From Tessaracoccus massiliensis (GTDB lineage: Bacteria > Actinomycetota > Actinomycetes > Propionibacteriales > Propionibacteriaceae): DNA of 64,000 nucleotides. Positions 47,518 through 57,329 of the stretch are shown piece by piece. The stretch is from contig NZ_LN623542.1 of assembly GCF_000826065.2 (NCBI RefSeq), forward strand, positions 590,715 through 654,714. The letters run 5' to 3'. Within the stretch, counting starts at the first letter, position 1, and every line of letters starts with the position of its first letter. Under the pieces are notes generated by a model. That model had not been told where the DNA came from, did not search any database, and was given only the letters and a program-made list of their open reading frames with translations. A program made the translations under genes and the position numbers.

Positions 47518-47613
47518 ATGAAGCGCAGAGCAGCACGACCATCCCGCCGCGACGGCCACCAGGCCGCCGCGGTTTCGTTGTGCTCGCGACGCCCTGCCCA
47601 GGGGGTGCGCTGA
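47518..47613 (+). CDS. Arg-rich leader peptide (31 aa) coupled to SNF2 gene
   Basis: ATG at 47518 with a strong GGAGGAG site nine bases upstream. It encodes MKRRAARPSRRDGHQAAAVS plus 11 residues and ends with a TGA that overlaps the SNF2 helicase ATG (TGATG). The arrangement looks like translational coupling or a leader. Coding status is not certain; length and composition give no family. Confidence 0.5.
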   Translation: MKRRAARPSRRDGHQAAAVSLCSRRPAQGVR

Positions 47614-50507
47614 TGGCCTCCCCACTCACGGACTACCAGGCGAAGTTCTACGCGCACGAGCTGCAGCGTAGCTACGCGAACGATCACGTCGGCAAGCTTG
47701 CCGGGCTCCTGTTTGACGCCCAGGTGGAGCCGAAGCCGCACCAGATCGACGCCGCCCTGTTCGCGTTGCAGACTCCGTTCCTGCCGGGCGTGATCCTTGC
47801 TGATGAGGTGGGTCTCGGTAAGACGATCGAGGCGGGCATCGTCATCTCGCAGTACTGGGCGGAACGCCGCCGCAGGATTCTGATCGTTGCCCCGTCGAGC
47901 CTTCGGCAGCAGTGGCAGCAGGAACTCTACGAGAAGTTCCTGATCCCGTCCGCCATCCTTGACCCAAAGTCGAAGGACGCGCTGCTTGCTGCTGCGGGTG
48001 GTCGTTCGGCGCAGGTGTTGATCTGCTCGTATGAGTTCGCGCTCCGGCACGAGACGTCGCTGCTGAAGGCGTGGGATCTGGTGGTTGCGGACGAGGCGCA
48101 CCGGCTGCGCAACTACTGGACGGGCAAGACGAAGGCTGCCGAGGCGGTGGCGCATATCGTCAAGAGCGCACACAAGACGGTGCTGCTGACGGCGACGCCT
48201 CTGCAGAATAAGCTCGAGGAGCTGTATGGGCTGGTGTCGATCTTCGACCCTGACTACTTCTACTCGCTCGATGCCTTCCGGGAGCGGTACGTCAAGAACC
48301 GGGAGCTGGGTGGTGACGACGACCTGGTGGAGCGTGTCGCCGCCGTCTCGAAGCGCACCTTGCGGCGTGACGCGGACAAGTACATCCATTTCACGAAGCG
48401 CCTGCCGCTGACGGTTGAGTTCACCCCGTCGCCCGACGAGGCACGGCTCTACGACTTGGTGAATGACTACCTGCAGCGCGACGAGCTGTTCGCCTTCGCG
48501 GGCAGCCAGCGTCACCTCTCTGCCCTGATCATCCGCAAGCGCCTCGGCTCGTCGACTTACGCGGTCGCGAGCACGCTTGAGAACATCGCCAACCGTCTGG
48601 CCGATGAGGTTGCCGCCGGGCAGCGTCGCGACGGCCGTGGTGGTCTGGTCGCCGCAGATTTCGCAGTAGACGACGAGATCACCAGCGAGGAGCTGGAGGA
48701 AGCCGAAGAGATCAGCGGACTCACGGAAGCCCGCTCCTCTGTGCCGCTGGACGAGTCGTTGCTGGAGGCGATGCGCGCCGAGGTTGCGGAGCTACGCGAG
48801 TATGCGGCGTTGGCCCGTTCGATCACCGAGAATCAGAAGGCGGTCAAGCTCGGAGAGGCGCTCGACCTCGGCTTCGAGCGGCTCCGTGAACTGGGCGCTC
48901 CCGAGAAGGCCATCATCTTCACGGACTCGACCAAGACGCAGGAATACATCGCGCGCTCACTGCGGGAGGCCGGTCGTGGCGAGGGCCTCGTTCTGTTCAA
49001 CGGCTCGAACAACGGGCCGGAGCAGACCGCGATCTACCAGGCATGGCTAGAGAAGAACAGAGACGGCGACCTGATCACCGGCATCGCCGCCGTGGATCGT
49101 CGCAAGGCGCTCGTGGACTACTTCCGCGCTGAGGGCACGATCATGATCGCAACCGAGGCCGCGGCAGAGGGCATCAACCTGCAGTTCTGCTCGATGCTCG
49201 TCAACTACGACCTGCCCTGGAACCCGCAGCGCGTCGAGCAGCGCATCGGCCGTGTGCACCGCTTCGGGCAGAAGCACAACGTCGTCGTCGTGAACTTCTC
49301 GAACAAGGGCAACATCGCCGAACAGCGCATCCTGGAGCTGCTGACGAACAAGTTCCAACTGTTCTCCAGCGTCTTCGGCGCAAGCGACGAGGTGCTCGGC
49401 GCCATCGAGGACGGCCTGGACTTCGAGAAGACGATCAGCGACATCCTCACCCGCTGCAGAACCGCCGACGAGCTGGACTCCGCGTTCAGGGAGCTGGAGG
49501 CACAGTACGCGAGTGAGATCTCGCACGAGATGGCCAGCGCCAAGGCGAAGGTCTTCGACAACCTCGACCCCCACGTCCAGGATCGCCTCAAGGCCTACGA
49601 CACGCAGTCCGGCGAGGTGCTCAACAAGTTCGAGCGCTTGCTGCTCGCGGTAACCCGGCACGAACTCGACCAGCACGCCACCTTCGAGGGCGACGGGCGC
49701 ACCTTCGTGCTGAACCGGACCCCGGTGAAGGACGCGCCGACCGGGCGCTACTTCTTCAAGTCCCAGCCGCTGGAGAAGGCCCACCAGTACCGTTACGCGA
49801 GCCCGCTGGCCCAGCACGTCGTTGAGACCGCCAAGACCCACGACACCCCGGCACGCGAGCTGACGTTCTCTCTCGGCCAGTCGGAGCGTGTGAGCAGCGC
49901 GATTCGTGCGCTGGAGGGCACCAGCGGCGAACTCACCGTCAGCGTTGCGACCTTCCGCATGAAAGCACGCGACGAGGATGTCTCCGAGTCCTACATGCTC
50001 GCCGGCGCCCTGACCGATGACGGCCAGTGGCTCGACGAGGAATACGTCGCAGACATCCTCGACCTGGCCTGCATCTCGGTTGGAGAGCAGCCCGTGGCGA
50101 TCGATGCGGCACGCTTCACGCCGCACCTTGATGCACGACGGGCGGAGCTGGAGAAGGAAGTCCAGGGCCGCAACTCCCGCTACTACGACCAGCAGGAGGA
50201 ACTGCTCTACCGCAACCAGCAGGACCGCAAGGCCGAGCACGAGGGTGCCATCCGCGACTACCGCGCCAAGGAGAAGGAAGCGCGCAAGCTCGCCCGTCTA
50301 GCCGATGATCCGATGGAGCAGCTTCGGTACAAGAAGGAAGCCAGGAAGTGGGAGCAGCGGGCTGAAGATGCCGACGAGGACTTCCGAGGCACGCGCAAGC
50401 AACTCCGCGCCGAGGCCGACAAATACCTCGAGCTGATCGAACAGTCGCTCCAGGGAACCCAGGAGACCGAGCATCTGTTCACGATTCGCTGGCGGGTTGC
50501 CACATAG
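47613..50507 (+). CDS. SNF2-family helicase, type III R-M associated
   Basis: 964 residues from the ATG at 47613 (AGGGGG upstream). A superfamily-2 SNF2/RapA-like ATPase: ADEVGLGKTIEAG (Walker A, about 65-77), VVADEAHRLRN (DEAH box), LLTATPLQN, and the C-terminal helicase half with TEAAAEGINLQFC and NPQRVEQRIGRVHRFGQ (arginine finger). The last 120 residues are a charged coiled coil (NQQDRKAEHEGAIRDYRAKE). Genes of this type accompany methylase and Res subunits in defence loci and probably translocate on DNA. It is first in the operon, 57 bp ahead of mod. It could alternatively be compared with the DISARM helicase DrmD, but no drmA/drmB is present. Confidence 0.92.
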   Translation: MASPLTDYQAKFYAHELQRSYANDHVGKLAGLLFDAQVEPKPHQIDAALFALQTPFLPGVILADEVGLGKTIEAGIVISQYWAERRRRILIVAPSSLRQQWQQELYEKFLIPSAILDPKSKDALLAAAGGRSAQVLICSYEFALRHETSLLKAWDLVVADEAHRLRNYWTGKTKAAEAVAHIVKSAHKTVLLTATPLQNKLEELYGLVSIFDPDYFYSLDAFRERYVKNRELGGDDDLVERVAAVSKRTLRRDADKYIHFTKRLPLTVEFTPSPDEARLYDLVNDYLQRDELFAFAGSQRHLSALIIRKRLGSSTYAVASTLENIANRLADEVAAGQRRDGRGGLVAADFAVDDEITSEELEEAEEISGLTEARSSVPLDESLLEAMRAEVAELREYAALARSITENQKAVKLGEALDLGFERLRELGAPEKAIIFTDSTKTQEYIARSLREAGRGEGLVLFNGSNNGPEQTAIYQAWLEKNRDGDLITGIAAVDRRKALVDYFRAEGTIMIATEAAAEGINLQFCSMLVNYDLPWNPQRVEQRIGRVHRFGQKHNVVVVNFSNKGNIAEQRILELLTNKFQLFSSVFGASDEVLGAIEDGLDFEKTISDILTRCRTADELDSAFRELEAQYASEISHEMASAKAKVFDNLDPHVQDRLKAYDTQSGEVLNKFERLLLAVTRHELDQHATFEGDGRTFVLNRTPVKDAPTGRYFFKSQPLEKAHQYRYASPLAQHVVETAKTHDTPARELTFSLGQSERVSSAIRALEGTSGELTVSVATFRMKARDEDVSESYMLAGALTDDGQWLDEEYVADILDLACISVGEQPVAIDAARFTPHLDARRAELEKEVQGRNSRYYDQQEELLYRNQQDRKAEHEGAIRDYRAKEKEARKLARLADDPMEQLRYKKEARKWEQRAEDADEDFRGTRKQLRAEADKYLELIEQSLQGTQETEHLFTIRWRVAT

Positions 50508-50564
50508 ACCGTGCATTCACAAACCCGACGCAAATTGTTAAAATCATGAAAGAGAATCACCCGA

Positions 50565-52526
50565 ATGACTGACGATATCTACGAAACACCATCCACTACT
50601 CCGAACTTCCAGACCGAGCTGGCAGCGCAGCTTGCCGATCTGATTCCCGAGGCAATCGCCGACGGCAAGGTGGATGTCGAGAAGCTCAAGGAACTGCTCA
50701 ACGGCGACGTTGCCGACAGCAGTGAGCGGTTCGGACTGTTCTGGCCTGGCAAGAAGCGCGCCCTACGTGCCGCGCAGGAGCCGACCACGGCGACGCTGAA
50801 GCCCGACTTCGACAACTCGAAGGACTGGGGCACGACGAAGAACGTCTTCATCGAGGGCGACAACCTCGAGGTATTGAAGATTCTGCAGAAGCACTACCAC
50901 GCCAAGATCAAGCTGATCTACATCGACCCTCCGTACAACACCGGCAAGGACTTCGTCTATCCCGACAACTACAAGGAAGGTCTCGACACCTACCTTGAGT
51001 GGACGCGCCAGGTCAACGAGGAGGGCAAGAAGGTCACGACCAACGCCGAGACCGAGGGACGCTACCACTCCAACTGGCTCAACATGATGTACCCGCGCCT
51101 GAAGCTGGCGCGGAACCTGCTCGCCGACGATGGCGTCATTTTCATTTCGATTGATGACCATGAACAAGAGAACTTGAAGCGCCTCTGCAACGAGGTCTTC
51201 GGCGAAGGAAACTTTGTCGCGACTATCGCCGTTCACTCAAACCCGCGCGGGCGTCAGTCTGCGCGGCATGTTGCGCCGACCCACGAATACATTCACGTCT
51301 ACGCGCGGAACATCGCTCGAGCAGGAATTTATGGCGAGGCGCTGACTGAGGAGCAGAAGGCTGAGTATGCGAAGGTCGATGCTGATGGCCGTCGATATCG
51401 CGAGATAGGACTGAGGCTTAGGGGTGGCCGCGCAACGGCCGCCGAGTCACCGACGCTTCACTATCCCATCTACGTCAATCCGAACACGAGCGCGATATCG
51501 GTTAATCCAGCGAGTCCAAGTGAATGGACGGAGATTCGGCCATATTTCAGCAATGGAGTTACTGGAACTTGGCGATGGAGCCCGAGCAAGGTCGCCACTG
51601 ATATCGATCAGCTGATTGCGCGTCAGGTGCGCGGCACAGCTGGCGATAAGCGGTGGGACATCTTCCAGAAGGACTACTTGACCGAGGAGTCGCAGCGCAA
51701 GCTCAAGTCTATGTGGCTTGAGAAAGAGATCAATTATGACCGGTCGAAGGATGATGCGAAGCGTATCGGTTTTGCGCCGTACTTCGATTATGCAAAGCCG
51801 GTGTCACTGCTATCGAAGATCGTGACCACGACAACTCGCCCGGGGGATTTTGTCTTGGATTTTTTTGCCGGTTCTGCAACGACTGCCGATGCAGTTTTCG
51901 GGGCTAACGCTGCTGACGTTGCAGACCGGCACTTCATCCTTGTTCAGCTTCCAGAGCCATTGGATGCAGCCTCTGCAGCTGCGAAGGACGGTTACCGTAC
52001 GATTGCCGAAGTTTCTCGGGCGCGAATTGCGCGCGCCGGGGAATGGGCTGCCAGGGAGTTCACCCAGACGCTTAGCGAACGTACGGCCGTGCCAGACGTA
52101 GGTTTCCGCGCTTACAGGCTCTGCGACACGAACTTCGCCAAGTGGCGGCTGTCGAGCGATGTTGAGGAGGACGCACTGCAGCAGCACCTGCTGAGCCTTC
52201 GTGACAGTGCGACCGACGACGCGACTGCCGACGACCTGCTCACCGAGACCCTGCTCAAGCAGGGCTATTCGCTGACTGAAGACATTGCGCCTGCCGAGAT
52301 TGGTGGCCTCGATGTTCGTCTCGTTCATGACCGTGACGGCGATATCGCCGTGCTGGCGTACTTGAACGAGCACGTCAAGCCGACGCTCGAGCAGCTCCGT
52401 GCACTCGTTAACGAGTCTCCGACGCGAATCATCGTGCTCGAGGACGCGTTCCACGGCGATGACGAACTCAAGACCAACCTGGCACAGCTCGCTAGAGCCA
52501 AGGGCATTGAGCTCTGGACGGCCTGA
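50565..52526 (+). CDS. mod: Type III restriction-modification DNA methyltransferase (Mod)
   Basis: 653 residues. Beta-class N6-adenine methyltransferase: motif IV DPPYNTG (about residue 123) comes before motif I-like FFAGSATTADAV (about 436). The SAM- and target-binding parts lie in the usual order for Mod. The middle (about 220-430, bases 51220-51850) is the target-recognition domain and is visibly less GC-rich, with different codon use. The C-terminal 130 residues (RLVHDRDGDIAVLAYLNEHV) match the Mod-specific tail that contacts Res. It protects host DNA and guides Res. res follows two bases after the stop. Confidence 0.95.
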   Translation: MTDDIYETPSTTPNFQTELAAQLADLIPEAIADGKVDVEKLKELLNGDVADSSERFGLFWPGKKRALRAAQEPTTATLKPDFDNSKDWGTTKNVFIEGDNLEVLKILQKHYHAKIKLIYIDPPYNTGKDFVYPDNYKEGLDTYLEWTRQVNEEGKKVTTNAETEGRYHSNWLNMMYPRLKLARNLLADDGVIFISIDDHEQENLKRLCNEVFGEGNFVATIAVHSNPRGRQSARHVAPTHEYIHVYARNIARAGIYGEALTEEQKAEYAKVDADGRRYREIGLRLRGGRATAAESPTLHYPIYVNPNTSAISVNPASPSEWTEIRPYFSNGVTGTWRWSPSKVATDIDQLIARQVRGTAGDKRWDIFQKDYLTEESQRKLKSMWLEKEINYDRSKDDAKRIGFAPYFDYAKPVSLLSKIVTTTTRPGDFVLDFFAGSATTADAVFGANAADVADRHFILVQLPEPLDAASAAAKDGYRTIAEVSRARIARAGEWAAREFTQTLSERTAVPDVGFRAYRLCDTNFAKWRLSSDVEEDALQQHLLSLRDSATDDATADDLLTETLLKQGYSLTEDIAPAEIGGLDVRLVHDRDGDIAVLAYLNEHVKPTLEQLRALVNESPTRIIVLEDAFHGDDELKTNLAQLARAKGIELWTA

Positions 52527-52528
52527 GT

Positions 52529-55525
52529 ATGAAGAACAGCACAGCGAGCGGATCAGGATTCCAGTTCGACGCCAGTCAGCCGTATCAGCTGGATGCGATC
52601 GCGTCAGTGGTCGACCTGTTCGACGGGCAGCCGAAGGATGCAGAAAAGCTGGTCACGACGCTGCGTGGTGCGGCGGTGCTGCCCGACTCGGTCCAGTCGG
52701 TGCTTGACATCGACCTGACGCAGGAGGTCGGCGCAGTCGGCAACAGCCTGGTGCTCGATCGTGACCTGATCCTTGCGAACCTGCAGCGTGTGCAGGATCG
52801 CATCGGCCTTGAGGTGGCGTCGGCGCTTGCGGGCGACGCGCTCGACTTCGATATCGAGATGGAGACCGGCACGGGTAAGACCTACGTCTACCTGCGCACG
52901 ATCTTCGATCTGGCCGTCCGCTACAACTTCACGAAGTTCGTGATCCTGGTGCCGAGCGTGGCGATTCGTGAGGGTGTCAGCACGAGCATCCGGCTCATGC
53001 GCGAGCACTTCGAGCGCCTCTACAAGCCGCAGGGCATCACCTTCGATGCCTCGATCTACAGCGGTAAGAGCGCCGAGGAGGTGCAGTCGTTCGCGACCTC
53101 GACCAACGTGCAGATCCTGATCATGACGATTGACTCGATCCGTGGCAATGCGAACACCCGCATCATCCACCAGACGCGTGACAAGCTGAACGGGCTGCGA
53201 CCGATCGACTATCTGAAGGCGACCCACCCGGTCGTGATCATGGACGAGCCGCAGAACATGGAGTCGCAGCTCTCGCACTCAGCGGTGGGTGAACTCGATC
53301 CGGTGTTTACGCTGCGCTACAGCGCGACGCACAAGAAGCAGCGCAACGTCGTCTACCGGCTCGACCCGGTCGATGCCCACGATCTCGGTCTGGTGAAGCA
53401 GATCGTTGTGGCAGAGGTGGGCCAGCAGGGTGCCGATGCGACGCCGTATATCAAGCTGGTTGAGGTGCGGCGTGAGCCGTCGTGGTCGGCCCGGCTGGAG
53501 TTGTCGTGCCGCAAGGCCGATGGTTCGCTTGAGCGGCGGGTCGTGAGCGTGAAGCAGCACCAGGAGCTGTCGGATGCACGCCTGACGAACAACCCGATCT
53601 ACGAGGGCTGGCGCATCAACGAGATGAGCATTGAGCCTGCCTACGTCGACCTCACCACCCACGGATTCCTGTACGAGGGTGAGAGTATTGGTGCTTCGGC
53701 CGGCGCGATCTACAAGGAGATGATCCGCGAGACCGTTCGCGAGCACCTGCGCAAGGAATCGATGCTCCGTGCCAAGGGCATCAAGGTGCTCAGCCTCTTC
53801 TTCGTCGATAAGGTCGCCAGCTACCTGGGCGACGGCACGAACAACGACGATGCCAGCGGTGACTTCGTGCAGTGGTTCGACGAGGTTTTCGTCGAGGAGC
53901 GCGCCAAGTCCGCGCGCTACCAGGAGCTGCTGCCGCAGGCACCGAGCGAACTGCGCCGGGCCTACTTTTCCGAGATTAGGCGTGGCAAGACGACGACCTT
54001 CCAGGACTCGTCCGGCACGACCAAGGCCGATGACGACGCCTATGAACTGATCATGCAGCAGAAGGAACGCCTGCTCGACGAGAACGAGCCCGTGCGCTTC
54101 ATCTTCAGCCACTCTGCCCTGCGCGAGGGCTGGGACAACCCGAACGTCTTCCAGATCTGCACCCTGCGCGAGATGGGTGCCGAGACCGAGCGGCGCCAGA
54201 CCCTCGGCCGTGGACTGCGCCTCCCCGTCGCCAAGACCGCTGACGGCTACACCCGCGTGGCTGACCGGGGCGTCGCGACGCTGACGGTCGTGGCGAACGA
54301 GTCGTACACGAAGTTCGCGGACGCGCTCCAGCGTGAGTACAAGGACGCCGGTGTCGAGATCGGCCGGGTGCGCCGGGCCGAGTTCTCGAAGATCCCGCTG
54401 CAGGACGAGAACGGTGCGCTCACCGATGACCAGTTCGGCTACCAGCGATCCGTCCTCGTGTGGGAGCACCTCAAGGACAAGGGCTTCATCGACAAGGACG
54501 GCGCGGTCACCTCGAAGTTCCAGCCGAACCAGCTCGGCTTCGACCTCGGCCTGCCCGTCGACTTCGTCTGGGCTGAGCCGATCATCATCGAACTGGTTGA
54601 ACGCGCCAACATCGGCAAGTACGTCAAGCCCGTCAGCAAGCGTCAGCCGCGCGTGCTCAACAAGCAGCTCTACTCGACCCCCGAGTTCGAGGAGTTCTGG
54701 GAGACGATCAGCCAGAAGACCACCTACCGCGTCAAGGTCGAGCGTGAGCAGCTGATCGAGAACGCCGTCCGGGCGATCCGTGAAGCACCCAAGATCGACG
54801 CGTTGCGTATCCAGGTGACCCGCGCTGGAGTCAAGGTGCTGCGGGGCGGCGCCAAGGGTGAAGAACTCGGCACCCGCTCGGCCGATCTCAAGGGCAGCTA
54901 CGACCTGCCAGACATCATCACGGAGCTTCAGGAAGCCACCTCCCTCACCCGCAAGACCATCGTCGACATCCTGATCGGCAGCGAGCGGCTGAGCGAGTTC
55001 ATCGGCAACCCCAACGACTTCATTGCGATGACCAAACGCGCCCTCCAGAGCGAGCTGGCGAAGATCGTGGTCGACGGGATCCAGTACGAGAGGATCGCGG
55101 GCTCGGTCTACGAGCTTCGCGAGTTGCAGCGGGACGGCGAGGAGGAGAAGGAGCGCTTCCTTGACCAGATGTACAATGTGCAGCACACCCAGAAGACCGA
55201 TTTCGACTACGTCGTCTTCGACTCGGACGTCGAGCGCCAGTTCGCTGAGCTGCTCGACTCGCGCGAGGACATCAAGTTGTTCATGAAGCTGCCCGCCAAG
55301 TTCAAGATCGAAACCCCGGTCGGCCCGTACAACCCCGACTGGGCGATCATCAAGCAGGAGGACGGCGAAGACCGGATCTACATGATCCGCGAGACGAAGA
55401 GCACGCTCGATGACTCGAAGCTCCGCCCAACCGAACTCGCCAAGATCAAGTCCGCCAAACGTCACTTCGAGGCCATCGGCATCGAGGACTACGCACGAGC
55501 AGTGCCGGGAGCGTGGCGGATATGA
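52529..55525 (+). CDS. res: Type III restriction enzyme Res subunit
   Basis: 998 residues. Walker A METGTGKTYVYL (about 111-122), a DEPQ motif II in VVIMDEPQNME, helicase motif VI TERRQTLGRGLRLP, and a C-terminal PD-(D/E)xK nuclease domain with NPDWAII and YMIRETKST (about 935-965). With Mod it forms a type III restriction complex that cuts DNA after ATP-driven sliding. The full length and all motifs suggest activity. Confidence 0.95.
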   Translation: MKNSTASGSGFQFDASQPYQLDAIASVVDLFDGQPKDAEKLVTTLRGAAVLPDSVQSVLDIDLTQEVGAVGNSLVLDRDLILANLQRVQDRIGLEVASALAGDALDFDIEMETGTGKTYVYLRTIFDLAVRYNFTKFVILVPSVAIREGVSTSIRLMREHFERLYKPQGITFDASIYSGKSAEEVQSFATSTNVQILIMTIDSIRGNANTRIIHQTRDKLNGLRPIDYLKATHPVVIMDEPQNMESQLSHSAVGELDPVFTLRYSATHKKQRNVVYRLDPVDAHDLGLVKQIVVAEVGQQGADATPYIKLVEVRREPSWSARLELSCRKADGSLERRVVSVKQHQELSDARLTNNPIYEGWRINEMSIEPAYVDLTTHGFLYEGESIGASAGAIYKEMIRETVREHLRKESMLRAKGIKVLSLFFVDKVASYLGDGTNNDDASGDFVQWFDEVFVEERAKSARYQELLPQAPSELRRAYFSEIRRGKTTTFQDSSGTTKADDDAYELIMQQKERLLDENEPVRFIFSHSALREGWDNPNVFQICTLREMGAETERRQTLGRGLRLPVAKTADGYTRVADRGVATLTVVANESYTKFADALQREYKDAGVEIGRVRRAEFSKIPLQDENGALTDDQFGYQRSVLVWEHLKDKGFIDKDGAVTSKFQPNQLGFDLGLPVDFVWAEPIIIELVERANIGKYVKPVSKRQPRVLNKQLYSTPEFEEFWETISQKTTYRVKVEREQLIENAVRAIREAPKIDALRIQVTRAGVKVLRGGAKGEELGTRSADLKGSYDLPDIITELQEATSLTRKTIVDILIGSERLSEFIGNPNDFIAMTKRALQSELAKIVVDGIQYERIAGSVYELRELQRDGEEEKERFLDQMYNVQHTQKTDFDYVVFDSDVERQFAELLDSREDIKLFMKLPAKFKIETPVGPYNPDWAIIKQEDGEDRIYMIRETKSTLDDSKLRPTELAKIKSAKRHFEAIGIEDYARAVPGAWRI

Positions 55526-55565
55526 CCGATGCGCGTTCGACGGTGAGACGGTCAGGGGCCGGGCA

Positions 55566-56390
55566 ATGAGCGATAGTGCCCGCGCCTGGCTCAACAGCCT
55601 GACGAGCCTGTACACGCCGACTTCGACCCAATTCGACGCGGCAAAGAGCCATCGCGCGTCCGTCGAGACGCGGCTTGATGTCTACCTAGGGCTCCACGAG
55701 ATGTTTGAGATCGGTTCGCTTCGCCACGGGACTGGCATTTGGCAGCACAGCGACGCCGACTACCTGGCATCACTGAAGGGTGTCCAGCCCGAATCTCCTT
55801 GGACGATGCTGAACCGGGTCAAGGACACACTCCAGGATCGTTTTCCGAGTACCACGATCGTCGTGCGCCGGCCGGCTGTCGTGTGTCGGTTCTCCGATGG
55901 AGTCGCTGAAGTCGTTCCGGCTTACCCTGCGGCAAGTGGCTACTGGATAGCCAACCCAGCCGATGGCTGGATGAAGACCCATCCCAAGGAGCACAACAAG
56001 TACGTCAACGACGTCAACGCCAAGCACAACGGAGCTGCAAAGACGCTCGCGCGGCAGCTGAAGATCTGGAAGTACCTGAGCAACGTTCCCGTGTCGTCCT
56101 GCTATCTCGAGATGCGAGCCGCCAAGCACCTCGATGGCGAGTCGTCGTACCTGCCGTTCTGGGATCTCTACCTGGCGCTGGACAAGATGTACGACGCCAG
56201 CCTTGCCGCGATGAACGATCCGACCGGACTTGGCTCGCGGTTCGGGGCTTGTTCGTCGGAGTCGAATCGGCAGGACGCGCTGTCAAAGCTCGGCAGAGCC
56301 GTCACGCGCGCCAACAAGGCACGGGAGTACGAATCGGACGGAAAGCACGCCCAGGCAATCGAGCAGTTGAAGCTGCTCTTCAACAGGTAG
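55566..56390 (+). CDS. OAS-like nucleotidyltransferase 1 (divergent CD-NTase)
   Basis: 274 residues from the ATG at 55566. The pol-beta nucleotidyltransferase core is recognisable: GSLRHGTGI (50-58), SDADY (Asp63 and Asp65 as metal ligands) and a third acidic position at Glu115 in AEVVPA. A helical half typical of SMODS/CD-NTases follows (NGAAKTLARQLKIWKYL). CD-NTases make cyclic oligonucleotides in CBASS. Compared with the second enzyme downstream, it lacks the Lys in GSxxKGT and uses Glu as the third acid, so it may be a regulatory or substrate-shifted partner. It lies 40 bp after res and 9 bp before the effector gene. Confidence 0.8.
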   Translation: MSDSARAWLNSLTSLYTPTSTQFDAAKSHRASVETRLDVYLGLHEMFEIGSLRHGTGIWQHSDADYLASLKGVQPESPWTMLNRVKDTLQDRFPSTTIVVRRPAVVCRFSDGVAEVVPAYPAASGYWIANPADGWMKTHPKEHNKYVNDVNAKHNGAAKTLARQLKIWKYLSNVPVSSCYLEMRAAKHLDGESSYLPFWDLYLALDKMYDASLAAMNDPTGLGSRFGACSSESNRQDALSKLGRAVTRANKAREYESDGKHAQAIEQLKLLFNR

Positions 56391-56399
56391 CCGCCGACC

Positions 56400-57329
56400 A
56401 TGACACATACCGGCGAATACACCCCTCCCGCGACTGGAGCGAGCCTTCTGCGTCGTCAGGATGAAGTAGACGCGCTGCGCCTCCTGATCGCGCAGAAGCG
56501 TCTCTACTCGCGTGCGAAGCGCTGGGTAGCGATTCGCTGGTTCGGGATGCTCGTCATCGGCCTCGCCGCGCCCATCGTCGCCGTGATCTGGCCACAGAGC
56601 AGTGTGATCGTTGGCAGTATCGCGGGGGCCTGGCTCTTCCTCGGACGCACCTTGCTGATGCACGCCCAGAAGAAGAGGACTGAGCAGGCTGCCGCCGTGC
56701 AGGAGCAGTTCGACTTCTATGTCTACGAGATGCCGCCGGGGACGCCTCGACCGAAGTTGCCGTCGCTCGAGGACATCTCGCTGGCCGCCGGGCATGACGG
56801 CGAGCTCGTCGTCGTTGCCGAGAAGGAGGAGATGCTCGGCTGGTACGTCGTTGCCAAAGACGATCCGGGCGAAACTGCAGTTGCAGTCGCACAACGCTCG
56901 AACGCCGCATACAGCTACCGCCTGCTGAGGTTCACCGGGATCATCTGGTCAGTGGTTGCCGTGCTCTGGGCAGCGGCACTCACCACGATCTGTATCGTCA
57001 CCGGCTTGACGCTCGTGACGTTCCTGCTTGGCGTCGTCCTTCCGCTACTGCCCGCGTTCCTCGACGTCACCGACTACATCGTCGGAATCCTACGCTCGGC
57101 TCGAGACCGAGAGGCGCTCTACCGAGAGATCGAAAGCAGGATCGGCAACAAGGACGAGCCGATCACAGGCGAGAATCTGCGCGTCTGGCAGGAGGCGCTG
57201 TTCGAGCTCCGCCGTGACACTCCCGCCGTCCCAGACCTCATCTACAAGCTCCAGCGTCGGAAGAACGAGGCGGCGATGTCGGCCGCCGCCACGCAGCTGA
57301 GCAAGCGCGCGCGTCAGGAGGGCGAATGA
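56400..57329 (+). CDS. S-4TM family pore-forming effector
   Basis: 309 residues with four hydrophobic helices in two pairs (about 46-62 and 64-82; about 180-203 and 205-228), separated by a soluble segment (about 85-175), and a charged C-terminus. This layout, and adjacency to nucleotidyltransferases, match the SMODS-associated S-4TM effector family, thought to perforate the inner membrane when a cyclic nucleotide is sensed. The stop overlaps the start of the second nucleotidyltransferase (ATGA). Assignment is by topology and context; individual motifs are weak. Confidence 0.82.
   Translation: MTHTGEYTPPATGASLLRRQDEVDALRLLIAQKRLYSRAKRWVAIRWFGMLVIGLAAPIVAVIWPQSSVIVGSIAGAWLFLGRTLLMHAQKKRTEQAAAVQEQFDFYVYEMPPGTPRPKLPSLEDISLAAGHDGELVVVAEKEEMLGWYVVAKDDPGETAVAVAQRSNAAYSYRLLRFTGIIWSVVAVLWAAALTTICIVTGLTLVTFLLGVVLPLLPAFLDVTDYIVGILRSARDREALYREIESRIGNKDEPITGENLRVWQEALFELRRDTPAVPDLIYKLQRRKNEAAMSAAATQLSKRARQEGE

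Noticed and set aside
47275-47613. A 112-codon frame ending at the SNF2 start
   Set aside because: The upstream 81 codons lack a ribosome site and cross the AT-rich promoter area; only the last 31 codons (from 47518) are kept as a candidate.
47613-55525. DISARM or BREX assignment of the SNF2-mod-res genes
   Set aside because: No drmA, drmB, pglZ or brxL-like gene is present; mod and res match classic type III R-M.
53279-55615. A 778-codon minus-strand open frame opposite res
   Set aside because: Shadow of res; the plus strand carries all helicase and nuclease motifs.
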